A stretch of 9,186 nucleotides of DNA. It comes from JAZDJJ01 sp043804035. GTDB taxonomy: Bacteria > Bacteroidota > Bacteroidia > Palsa-948. The translations under genes were made by a program, and so were the position numbers. Under the pieces are notes generated by a model that had not been told where the DNA came from, did not search any database, and worked only from the letters and a program-made list of their open reading frames with translations. Every line of letters starts with the position of its first letter. Within the stretch, counting starts at the first letter, position 1. The stretch lies in contig JAZDJJ010000026.1 of NCBI GenBank assembly GCA_043804035.1, positions 1 to 9,186 on the forward strand. The letters are read 5' to 3'. Shown here piece by piece: positions 1-5,984 of this stretch.

Positions 1-44
1 AATTATATCTTTATATGATTTTGATATTTTAAAAATTAATTATA

Positions 45-335
45 ATGAAAGAAGATACAAATAATTCCGAAATAATTCTTTATCATACTAATGACGGAAT
101 AACTAAAATAGATGTCCGGTTAACAGATAATTCTGTTTGGCTTAGTATAGACCAATTAGCCGAATTATTTCAAAAATCTCGTTCTACAATTAATGAACAT
201 ATTATTAATATATTTGGAGAAGGTGAACTAGTTGAGACAAATACAATGAGAAAAATCGGAATTTCCGATTTTTCTACAAAACCAACCAATTTTTATAATC
301 TTGCAAAAAAACAAACTAAAAAGAATAATGCTTAA
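45..335 (+). pseudogene. Truncated RhuM-family (virulence protein RhuM-like) N-terminal fragment
   Basis: The 96 codons match what I know of the N-terminal part of RhuM-type proteins. An IILYHTNDG segment (residues 10-18) leads into TKIDVRLTDNSVWLS, then a helix-turn-helix-like stretch (LAELFQKSRSTINEHI) and the IFGEGEL motif, and the conserved core ends with a KPTNFYNL motif near residue 87. Family members normally continue from NFYNL into a further 200 or more residues. Here the frame continues only with a lysine-rich tail (AKKQTKKNNA) and stops. No continuation is visible in the other frames before the next gene starts 17 bases later. I infer a 3' deletion that left a remnant, so the protein is probably not functional as RhuM, although the DNA-binding part could still be made. 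RhuM genes sit in accessory or island DNA in many bacteria, and their biochemical role is not settled. Confidence 0.7.
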
Positions 336-352
336 TTTTTTTTAATAAAAAT

Positions 353-715
353 ATGTTTAGCAAAATAAATAACAAGATAATTTTTTTTGGATTTATTTAT
401 ATCTGTTTATTTATATCTATTATGATTTCCTGCCAGCAGAAAAAATCAGATATTATTCCTGATAACATTCTCTCAAAAGAAAAAATGACGAAAGTGCTTA
501 CCGATATTCATATTGCCGAAGCTCAAACTAATCTTTATATAATGAACGATACTGCTTTTAAAGACACAATCGGTTTTCAGAAAATATTTTCCATAAATCA
601 AATCACAAAAAAGCAGTACGAAGAAAGTTTATCCTTTTACATTGACCATCCCATAATGTTGAATGAAATTTATGAAGAAGTAGTAAATGAATTAAGTAAA
701 ATGACAACCAAATGA
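353..715 (+). CDS. Small lipoprotein, DUF4296-like
   Basis: This is a 120-residue predicted lipoprotein. A basic N-terminus (MFSKINNK) is followed by a hydrophobic stretch at residues 9-25 and a lipobox ending at Cys27 (IMISC), so the mature protein should be anchored in the inner or outer membrane facing the periplasm. The mature part contains KEKMTKVLTDIHIAEA (about residues 42-57) and a C-terminal YEEVVNEL segment. This resembles the DUF4296 family of small Bacteroidota lipoproteins, which has no established function. The ATG at 353 sits behind an A/T-rich leader, which is usual for this phylum. Its stop overlaps the next start (ATGA, 712-715), so the two genes are very likely co-transcribed and translationally coupled. 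The link to DUF4296 rests on recognition of the pattern, not on a search. Confidence 0.7.
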   Translation: MFSKINNKIIFFGFIYICLFISIMISCQQKKSDIIPDNILSKEKMTKVLTDIHIAEAQTNLYIMNDTAFKDTIGFQKIFSINQITKKQYEESLSFYIDHPIMLNEIYEEVVNELSKMTTK

Positions 716-1635
716 ATCCTCATCAAATTTTTTCAGCATTCGCTCTAATAGTATTTCTTTTCTTTAATACACCTTGCTTTACTCAGTCAACTGATGATGC
801 TGAAAACAATCATTCAAAAAACAAAAACGGAAAAGGATTTCATGTGGGATTATACCTCGGCTCTTATTTCGCTAATAAATATACAGCAGGAATTTATGAT
901 GGCTATGGATTAGATAACAATGGTATCAAAAATAATTTTGCAAATAGTTTTATGCGCCACAGAATAGTAATTGAGTATGGCGGCGGCAATGGACAGATTG
1001 ATCAGATTGCACAAGTGATGAATATAAATTCCGGTGACTGGAATTTTGATGAGACCGATATGCCTGTCAATATGAAATATAATTCTGCTTTTTTAGCAGG
1101 TGCGCAAATATTATATGGCATCACACAAAAAGATGCACTCTTATTAAACATCAACGCTGCTAAACTTACGCTCAACGGAAATTTTACTATTACAATAACT
1201 ACTCTGCCTATAGGTCCGCAACAGCCCAATTACGAAAACATTAAAACATTTTCTATCATAGGTGGAGAACAACGTATTATGTTTCAGATGGGGTACCGAA
1301 GAATTTTAGGCGATGACGATATGTTTAATTTTTTTGTTGAAGGCGGACTAACACTTAACATGACTAAATTCATTAGGAATATGATTACGATAAATAGTTT
1401 GCAGATAGATTTGTCTACCTATTACACCAATCCGTACTATACAACTTACCGTGCAAAATATCTTAGCGGTGTTGGGCTTGGCACATTCACATCTCTTGGA
1501 TTGAACATCCGCGTAAATCCAAAATGGAACATCCAGTTACTTTACACTCCTTCTTATGAACGTATAAATATTGGAGAAAATCCAAGATACACTTTACAGA
1601 ATGCTATAGGCGTAAGAGCATTTTATAATCTGTAA
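712..1635 (+). CDS. Outer-membrane beta-barrel protein, function unknown
   Basis: The product has 307 residues with an export signal at residues 1-25 (MNPHQIF, then a hydrophobic core ending FFNTPCFTQS). The mature part has alternating polar and hydrophobic strands separated by turns, for example GFHVGLYLGSYF, RHRIVIEYGGG, DALLLNINAAKLTLNGNF, RIMFQMGYRRIL, NFFVEGGLTLNMTKF, SLGLNIRVNPKWNIQLLYTP and the final AIGVRAFYNL. This pattern, with an aromatic-rich terminal strand, indicates an 8-12 strand outer-membrane barrel. No specific family could be named. The gene overlaps the preceding lipoprotein gene by 4 bases, which suggests the two act together at the outer membrane; that is inference. It converges on the MerR gene with 48 bases between the stops. 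Confidence 0.65.
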   Translation: MNPHQIFSAFALIVFLFFNTPCFTQSTDDAENNHSKNKNGKGFHVGLYLGSYFANKYTAGIYDGYGLDNNGIKNNFANSFMRHRIVIEYGGGNGQIDQIAQVMNINSGDWNFDETDMPVNMKYNSAFLAGAQILYGITQKDALLLNINAAKLTLNGNFTITITTLPIGPQQPNYENIKTFSIIGGEQRIMFQMGYRRILGDDDMFNFFVEGGLTLNMTKFIRNMITINSLQIDLSTYYTNPYYTTYRAKYLSGVGLGTFTSLGLNIRVNPKWNIQLLYTPSYERINIGENPRYTLQNAIGVRAFYNL

Positions 1636-1683
1636 TATTTTCCGGAAAGGTTTTTTTGAAAATGGAAATGGAATTTTTAATTT

Positions 1684-2019
1684 CTACAAAGATTCTTTTA
1701 TGTCTATCAGGAATGATTTAACTTTTGTGAGCGACTTTATTATTTCAATACTTTGTATTACTTCATCTTTGTTCTGTTTCAATTTTTTTTTTGCTCCTTC
1801 CAAAGTAAAACCACGTTCTTTTACGAGATGAAAAATCAGGTGAAGATTATCCATATCTTCTTTCGTGAACATGCGGTTGCCTTTCTTATTTTTTTTGGGC
1901 TTGAGTACATCAAATTGCTTTTCCCAAAAACGCACCAATGAAGTGTTCACATTGAACATCTTTGCTACTTCTCCTATGGAATAGAAAAATTTTTCAGGTT
2001 CTTTTTCTTTATAAGGCAT
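1684..2019 (-). CDS. MerR-family transcriptional regulator (small, single-domain)
   Basis: This 111-residue protein has a clear MerR-type winged helix-turn-helix. FFYSIGEVAKMFNVNTSLVRFWEKQF (residues 11-36) is the helix-turn-helix, and the following RMFTKEDMDNLHLIFHLVKERGFTLEGAKKKL is the wing and second helical pair. Only about 30 residues remain for a C-terminal coiled helix. There is no effector-binding domain and no conserved cysteine cluster, so it is not an obvious metal or drug sensor. It lies 56 bases downstream of the M23 peptidase on the same strand, and the two are probably one transcript. I recall MerR/M23 neighbours being common in Bacteroidota. The target promoters cannot be read from this window. 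Confidence 0.85.
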   Translation of the reverse strand: MPYKEKEPEKFFYSIGEVAKMFNVNTSLVRFWEKQFDVLKPKKNKKGNRMFTKEDMDNLHLIFHLVKERGFTLEGAKKKLKQNKDEVIQSIEIIKSLTKVKSFLIDIKESL

Positions 2020-2075
2020 TTGAAAATTTCTATTAAAAATCTTTTTTTATCTTTTACAATACAACGAAAAAAGAA

Positions 2076-3044
2076 TTAGTCAAACGATTGTGAAACATGC
2101 GAAGAAATTTCAATCATCTGTTTGTATTCAGCAGGAGTAAGGTCATTATAAAAAAAGTGAATAGGATTTATTTTATTTCCGTTCTTTATAACTTCATAAT
2201 GCACATGGGGAGCAGTGGCTAATCCTGTGCTACCTACATATCCGAGCACTTCTCCGCGTTTCACTTTTTTTCCTACATAAACAGTTATTTTTTTCATGTG
2301 ACCGTACAAAGTTTCATAACCATAACCATGGTTGATAGTTACTTCGTTGCCATAACCCGAATCAAATTCTGCCTTCACGACTACTCCATCACCGGTAGCA
2401 TGAATTTTTGTTCCTTCTTTAATGGTAAAATCTATTCCCGTATGAAAACGTAACATTTTATAAACAGGATGTGTTCTCCATCCAAAACCTGAGAATTCAC
2501 GTTTAGGGTCTTTGTTGAGAATCGGCTGAATAGCAGGAATACAGGAGAGCATTTGCTCTTTGTTCTTAGACATTTTTACAATCTCGTCAAACGATTTTGA
2601 CTGTACATAAAGTTGTTTTGAAATCTGATCTAACTTTTTAGTGGTTTCAATAACAAGTTCGGAATTTTCAAAACTTTCTAATTCTTTGTATCTGTCCACG
2701 CCACCAAATCCAGCTTTACGTATTTCTTCAGGAATAGGTTCTGCCTCAAAAATTGCACGGTAAATATTATCATCACGTTTTTGTAAATCGGCAAGAACGG
2801 TTTGCACTTGCTCAAATTTTTTGCCTAATAGCGTATACTGAAAAGAGATCCATTCAATTTCACGTTTTAGGATTTTTTCTTTCGGAGAATCAAAATAAGT
2901 AAACGCAATAAACACAGTAACGCCAGTAAAAACAGTTCCTGTGGCGAGGTAAGAAAATACTTTCAATACAATATTTTTCCAACTGACATTTACTTTATCG
3001 TAAGTCAATGAATGTGTATTGAACCGATATTTAAATTTTGACAT
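2076..3044 (-). CDS. Membrane-anchored M23 family metalloendopeptidase (LytM-like)
   Basis: The 322-residue product has one membrane segment near residues 26-50 (VLKVFSYLATGTVFTGVTVFIAF) after a short basic cytoplasmic tail. A helical, probably coiled-coil region follows (about 55-165), and then a C-terminal M23 peptidase domain from about 183 to 297. The LytM-type zinc site is complete: HTGID gives His201 and Asp205, YGHM gives His249, and APHVHYE gives His280 and His282. It should therefore be an active Zn-dependent peptidase that cuts peptide cross-links in peptidoglycan from the periplasmic side. The layout of TM, coiled coil and M23 resembles cell-shape or division-associated hydrolases of Gram-negative bacteria. 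It is the first gene of a minus-strand pair with the MerR regulator. I avoid a gene symbol because several paralogues of this kind exist in one genome. Confidence 0.9.
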   Translation of the reverse strand: MSKFKYRFNTHSLTYDKVNVSWKNIVLKVFSYLATGTVFTGVTVFIAFTYFDSPKEKILKREIEWISFQYTLLGKKFEQVQTVLADLQKRDDNIYRAIFEAEPIPEEIRKAGFGGVDRYKELESFENSELVIETTKKLDQISKQLYVQSKSFDEIVKMSKNKEQMLSCIPAIQPILNKDPKREFSGFGWRTHPVYKMLRFHTGIDFTIKEGTKIHATGDGVVVKAEFDSGYGNEVTINHGYGYETLYGHMKKITVYVGKKVKRGEVLGYVGSTGLATAPHVHYEVIKNGNKINPIHFFYNDLTPAEYKQMIEISSHVSQSFD

Positions 3045-3075
3045 ACGAAATTATGAATTCAAAATTGAAGTGCAA

Positions 3076-3083
3076 CAAATTTA
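3076..3083 (-). promoter_or_regulatory. Possible Bacteroidota -7 promoter element for the M23 gene
   Basis: Read on the minus strand, this site is TAAATTTG, an exact match to the TAnnTTTG -7 consensus described for Bacteroidota promoters. It lies 31 bases upstream of the M23 start codon, which would give a leader of about 25 bases. No matching -33 TTTG is visible at the usual distance, and A/T-rich DNA produces such 8-mers by chance, so this is a weak prediction. Confidence 0.3.
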
Positions 3084-3122
3084 GAAAAAATTTCGGTATT
3101 GTTAATTTGGTATAGATTTTTA

Positions 3123-3266
3123 GATTGCTTCGGTCGTTCCTCTCTACTGATGAACCACCCTCGGTTTATTTTATTTGATTTTTTTTGACACAAAAAAATT
3201 ATGCCTCGCAATGACGTTTAAATTGAGCGTCATTGCGAATTATGAGGAACGAAATGGGAAGCAATC
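3123..3266. repeat. Palindromic repeat, inside-out copy without terminal repeats
   Basis: Two outer arms face each other: GATTGCTTCGGTCGTTCCTC (3123-3142) and the near reverse complement at 3244-3266, which reads GAGGAACGAAATGGGAAGCA and then ATC. Inside them is a perfect 10-bp inverted repeat, CGCAATGACG (3207-3216) and CGTCATTGCG (3228-3237), separated by 11 bases. The stretch from about 3145 to 3216 (CTACTGATGAACCAC, a T-run, then ATGCCTCGCAATGACG) is nearly the same as 6091-6164 in the full element further right, so both belong to one family. Here, however, the arms are in the opposite order: the right-hand arm comes first and the terminal GGGCAGTTC repeats are absent. No coding sequence is seen here. 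Confidence 0.75.
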
Positions 3267-3309
3267 CCCGTAGAGCCACGCTTGCCTTTAACGTTTGATG
3301 CTATATACA

Positions 3310-3426
3310 TAGGACTTACGCACTTTATTTATTTCTCGCAGATTTGATAAACGCAAAGTTTTTTCGTATTTTCTTGGCGACTTTGCGTCTTGGCGAGAGA
3401 CAAAAAGTATTCTTGCGTAAGTCCTA
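3310..3426. mobile_element. MITE-like element with 13-bp perfect terminal inverted repeats
   Basis: TAGGACTTACGCA (3310-3322) and TGCGTAAGTCCTA (3414-3426) are perfect inverted repeats bounding a 117-bp unit with no coding capacity. Subterminal inverted repeats lie inside: TCTCGC (3334-3339) with GCGAGA (3393-3398), and ACGCAAAG (3351-3358) with CTTTGCGT (3381-3388). The unit is therefore one long imperfect palindrome. Both ends are TA, which fits insertion at a TA dinucleotide as made by IS630/Tc1/mariner-type transposases, so it may be a non-autonomous derivative moved in trans. Similar ends with GGACTTACGCA are, from memory, frequent in bacterial genomes including cyanobacteria. No transposase is present in the window. 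Confidence 0.75.
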
Positions 3427-3521
3427 ATGCAGTAAGGGATTGCGGGCTACTTCCATGTCTGCCAGCACAAAATTTTATGTTGGGCAGAATGTTTGAATTA
3501 CCACTGAAACCCTTATTGCAT
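3427..3521. repeat. 95-bp palindromic element with 12-bp near-perfect inverted ends
   Basis: ATGCAGTAAGGG (3427-3438) and CCCTTATTGCAT (3510-3521) are inverted repeats matching at 11 of 12 positions. A second dyad is centred on AAAATTTT (3469-3476), with CTGCC (3459-3463) pairing to GGCAG (3483-3487). It starts at the base immediately after the TA end of the preceding MITE-like unit. It ends 23 bases past the stop of the exonuclease gene, which runs towards it, so a transcript from that gene would run into the hairpin and could be terminated or stabilised by it. I see no coding sequence here. Confidence 0.55.
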
Positions 3522-3544
3522 ATATCCTTTGGTAGCGTTTTGTA

Positions 3545-4114
3545 CTATATTTTCCCAATTCTTTTTAACTCCCAAAAACATTTTGCAGTAGCCGTAATAT
3601 CCACCGATGCATTGTGTGCTTCTTCAAAACTTGTCCTGAATAATTTGTAATGTAATTCAGATAATTTTGGCCATTTATAGCCATAAGGTCCGTCAAGGGC
3701 ACAAAAATTTGTCGTGCTCTTCATTGTACAAATTTTCCTTTTTGAAGGTATTGAATTCTGCGTACCTGTTCTTAAAAATTCTGCTCCAACTATTTTCTCA
3801 TCAAAATTCATATTATGAGCGACAAGTACTTCTGCTTGACTTATTAAAGTTTGAAAGTTCTGTAGAACCAATATCAACTGTTTTCCTTCTTTAAGTGCTC
3901 GTTCGGTTGATATTCCATGAATACGTGAAACATCTGTTGGAATTGTAAATCCTTCTGGTTTAATAATAAAATCTCCACTTGAAATTTTGTTGCCATTTTT
4001 GTCATAGTACAAAAAAGCTAGTTGGACAAGTCTTGGCCAATTGCTTAAATCCGTCACAGGTGCTTTCCAATTTTTTGGTAATCCTGTTGTCTCTGTGTCA
4101 AAAAATAAATACAT
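3545..4114 (-). CDS. DEDDh-family 3'-5' exonuclease (DnaQ/RNase T-like)
   Basis: This is a 189-residue single-domain exonuclease with all three DEDDh motifs. Exo I is FFDTETTG near the N-terminus (Asp6, Glu8), Exo II is HNMNFD (His100 to Asp105), and Exo III is HNASVD (His167, Asp172, the h-type His five residues before Asp). It also has RIHGI (64-68) and KWPKLSEL (147-154), which recur in stand-alone members. It should remove nucleotides from 3' ends of DNA or RNA using two metal ions. The substrate cannot be told from sequence, and it is not fused to a polymerase. The frame is open for 29 more codons upstream to an ATG at 4201, but that stretch translates a GC-rich hairpin repeat (4170-4188). 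Family members normally start directly at the beta strand carrying DTETTG, so I chose the ATG at 4114. It diverges from the ABC ATPase gene. Confidence 0.88.
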   Translation of the reverse strand: MYLFFDTETTGLPKNWKAPVTDLSNWPRLVQLAFLYYDKNGNKISSGDFIIKPEGFTIPTDVSRIHGISTERALKEGKQLILVLQNFQTLISQAEVLVAHNMNFDEKIVGAEFLRTGTQNSIPSKRKICTMKSTTNFCALDGPYGYKWPKLSELHYKLFRTSFEEAHNASVDITATAKCFWELKRIGKI

Positions 4115-4169
4115 AATGTTTGTGGGGATTATATCCCGTTTTAAACCAACTGTTAAATTAAATTTCTGA

Positions 4170-4188
4170 CCTGCCCGCAGCAGGCGGG
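4170..4188. repeat. GC-rich short hairpin repeat
   Basis: CCTGCCCGCAGCAGGCGGG stands out as a GC-rich patch in AT-rich DNA. It holds two overlapping inverted repeats that cannot form together: CCTGC (4170-4174) with GCAGG (4180-4184), and CCCGC (4174-4178) with GCGGG (4184-4188). It lies in the divergent region 56-74 bases upstream of the exonuclease start I chose. It may be a small dispersed repeat or a regulatory hairpin in the exonuclease leader; I cannot tell which. Confidence 0.5.
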
Positions 4189-4291
4189 TTTGAATATGCA
4201 AACGTAAGAATTGTTTTTATATGAATAAGTATTTTTTTAAACATAAGTTTCTTCTAAAAATTCTTTCTTCTATAAATCGGTTAAATCTTAA

Positions 4292-4309
4292 GAGCAGTTC
4301 TAAAAATTG
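4292..4309 (+). repeat. Solitary terminal-repeat end of the GGGCAGTTCTAAAAAT family
   Basis: GAGCAGTTCTAAAAAT (4292-4307) matches, at 15 of 16 positions, the reverse complement of the right end of the repeat element at 6174-6189. It also shares the following TG with the left ends of the copies at 5985 and 9048. The palindromic body that follows in those copies is missing here; the sequence goes straight into the leader of the ABC gene (start 4365). It may be a leftover of a deleted copy or the outer end of a larger unit. Confidence 0.5.
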
Positions 4310-4364
4310 AACTTAAAGTTTGTATTTCATTCGTATATTCGTTTTTTATTTGCTATTATCATCT

Positions 4365-5336
4365 ATGGAAATTATTTCTGCTCAAAATATCGTTAAGCAT
4401 TTTTCCAACCATGTTGCATTAGATGATGTAAATATTTCTGTTCCCGAAAAAAGTATTTTCGGATTGCTCGGACCAAATGGAGCAGGTAAAACTACACTCC
4501 TGCGCATCATCAATCAAATTACCGCTCCCGATAGCGGACAGATTTTTTTTGGAGGAAAAAAACTTTCGCAACATCATACCGAACAAATTGGCTATCTCCC
4601 TGAAGAAAGAGGGCTGTACAAAAAAATGGAAGTAGGAGAACAATGTCTTTATCTTGCACAATTAAAAGGACTCAGCAAAAAAGATGCACGAAAAAAATTA
4701 TCAATCTGGTTTGATAAATTTGAAATGGGCGACTGGTGGAATAAAAAGATAGAAGAACTTTCAAAAGGAATGCAGCAAAAAGTTCAGTTTGTGGTAACAG
4801 TTCTTCACGAACCTAAAGTTTTGATATTAGACGAACCTCTTAGTGGTTTTGATCCAATCAATGCATCACTTTTGAAAAATGAACTTCTTCGCCTGAAAGA
4901 AAACGGTACAACTATTTTGCTTTCCACACACAACATGAATTCGGTGGAAGAATTGTGCGACCACATCACGCTCATCAATAAAGCAAAAACTATTTTGAAT
5001 GGCTCAGTTCACGAGATACGTCAGCAATATAAATCTGACACTTACGAAGTGGAATTTATAGGCAACATAATAACATTTACTAAGGCACTATGGAAGAATT
5101 TTGAACTATTGGAAAAAACAGAATATCCCGGAACTAACGGAACCAGAACAAATGAAATTCACTGCAAAGCAAAAGTGAAACTGCTTTATGGTAATACTCC
5201 AAATGACTTACTGAATACAATTCTTCCATATATTCAAGTTCAGAGTTTCCGCGAGATTCTTCCCAATATGAACGATATTTTTATTTCCAAAGTAAAAGCA
5301 ACTGAAGAGAATGTTACGGTCGGATTGATTGAATAA
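4365..5336 (+). CDS. ABC transporter ATP-binding protein (NatA-like, DUF4162-type C-terminus)
   Basis: The 323-residue ATPase subunit is complete. Walker A is GPNGAGKT (36-43), the Q-loop region reads IGYLPEERGLY (75-85) as in NatA-type proteins, the signature is LSKGM (132-136), Walker B is VLILDEP (152-158) followed by SGFDP as D-loop, and the switch His is in STHNM (His189). Residues after about 222 form an extra C-terminal domain like the DUF4162 region of this subfamily. Such ATPases energise ABC-2 type exporters of ions, drugs or other small molecules from the cytoplasmic face. The partner permease normally lies next to the ATPase, but the next gene here is a SET-domain protein and no permease is in the window. 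A TTG at 4320 could extend the frame by 15 codons, but MEIISAQNI is the usual family start, so ATG 4365 is preferred. Confidence 0.9.
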   Translation: MEIISAQNIVKHFSNHVALDDVNISVPEKSIFGLLGPNGAGKTTLLRIINQITAPDSGQIFFGGKKLSQHHTEQIGYLPEERGLYKKMEVGEQCLYLAQLKGLSKKDARKKLSIWFDKFEMGDWWNKKIEELSKGMQQKVQFVVTVLHEPKVLILDEPLSGFDPINASLLKNELLRLKENGTTILLSTHNMNSVEELCDHITLINKAKTILNGSVHEIRQQYKSDTYEVEFIGNIITFTKALWKNFELLEKTEYPGTNGTRTNEIHCKAKVKLLYGNTPNDLLNTILPYIQVQSFREILPNMNDIFISKVKATEENVTVGLIE

Positions 5337-5345
5337 TATTTCGGT

Positions 5346-5849
5346 ATGAATATTTTTAAAATAGTTGTTGTTCAAAAAAAAAATTATGCAGTTTACTCCA
5401 AAATAAAAATATCTGCAAACGATGCCATTCTTACATTGCAGGGGGTGCCGGTTTCTGAACCATCAAAATATACTATTCAAAATGCAAAAGACAAACATCT
5501 TTCTCCATTCTCAAATAATATAAAAGATGAAATGTCGGTGTGGCAATTTCTGAATCACAGTTGTAATGCAAACAGTTATTTTGATTTTCACAGAATGCAA
5601 TTAATTGCTTTATCAAATATTCCCTCTGGCAAAGAAATTTGTTTTAATTATTGCACAACTGAATATGATATAGTTGCGCCTTTTCGTTGCGAATGCGGTT
5701 CATCAAATTGTTATGGAGAAATAAAAGGTTTGAAATATTTAACTAAAGAAGAAATAAAAAAACTTCAGGAATTTCTTGCTCCACACTTAAAAAATACCAT
5801 GCACGAAACATTGTCTCGTTCTGAAAATAGGGTTACAATAAATTTATAG
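5346..5849 (+). CDS. SET-domain protein-lysine methyltransferase
   Basis: This 167-residue protein has the hallmark SET and post-SET motifs. FLNHSCNAN (68-76) is the NHSCxPN-type pseudoknot strand, with Ala in place of the usual Pro. GKEICFNY (95-102) corresponds to GEELTFDY and carries the catalytic-site Tyr102. The post-SET cluster is CECGSSNC (Cys115, Cys117, Cys122), which with Cys73 could hold a zinc ion. The N-terminal part (KKNYAVYSKIKISANDAIL) corresponds to the SET-N strand region, and SKYTIQNAKDKHLSPF occupies the variable insert. By family knowledge it would transfer methyl groups from S-adenosylmethionine to lysines of a protein, but the target is unknown. It is only 9 bases after the ABC ATPase stop and so probably co-transcribed. 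Bacterial SET proteins are widespread but patchy and often attributed to transfer. Confidence 0.88.
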   Translation: MNIFKIVVVQKKNYAVYSKIKISANDAILTLQGVPVSEPSKYTIQNAKDKHLSPFSNNIKDEMSVWQFLNHSCNANSYFDFHRMQLIALSNIPSGKEICFNYCTTEYDIVAPFRCECGSSNCYGEIKGLKYLTKEEIKKLQEFLAPHLKNTMHETLSRSENRVTINL

Positions 5850-5984
5850 ACAAATGAACAGAATTAAAGTGAGTTGCTCTTCAGTATTGCTCACTTCTGT
5901 TTCAATCTCCGCCATACTCATACTTGATCTTGCCGAAAATAAATGTAGACGGTATTCAGAATTAACAAAAATGTATAAATTTGT
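5850..5984. other. Non-coding gap after the SET gene
   Basis: This stretch between the SET gene and the repeat element has no convincing gene. A 90-codon plus-strand frame starting at 5854 runs straight through the repeat and looks like chance. On the minus strand a short open stretch reads ...EYRLHLFSARSSMSMAEIETEV..., which could be a remnant of a small gene, but it has no start in a sensible place and no recognisable family. A weak dyad (GTGAG with CTCAC, about 5869-5894) just after the SET stop might act as a terminator but lacks a T-tract. Confidence 0.4.

Noticed and set aside
1636..1683. Bidirectional terminator between the convergent barrel and MerR genes
   Set aside because: TTTCCGGAAA is a palindrome with no room for a loop, and although a T-run follows, no convincing stem-loop could be drawn.
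3123..3521. CRISPR array or tandem repeat array
   Set aside because: The repeats are palindromes of different sequence and length; there is no regular repeat-spacer pattern and no cas gene.
3390..3650. An 86-codon plus-strand open frame between the M23 and exonuclease genes
   Set aside because: It spans two palindromic repeats and then lies antisense to the exonuclease 3' end, which has clear conserved motifs on the other strand.
4315..4322. AAAGTTTG as a -7 promoter element for the ABC ATPase gene
   Set aside because: It matches TAnnTTTG in all but the first base, but there is no TTTG at the expected upstream distance and such matches are frequent in this AT-rich DNA.
5850..5984. A short minus-strand open stretch reading EYRLHLFSARSSMSMAEIETEV
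   Set aside because: Only about 25 codons follow the first ATG, upstream sequence runs into the repeat, and no family is recognised. A decayed remnant is possible but not supportable.
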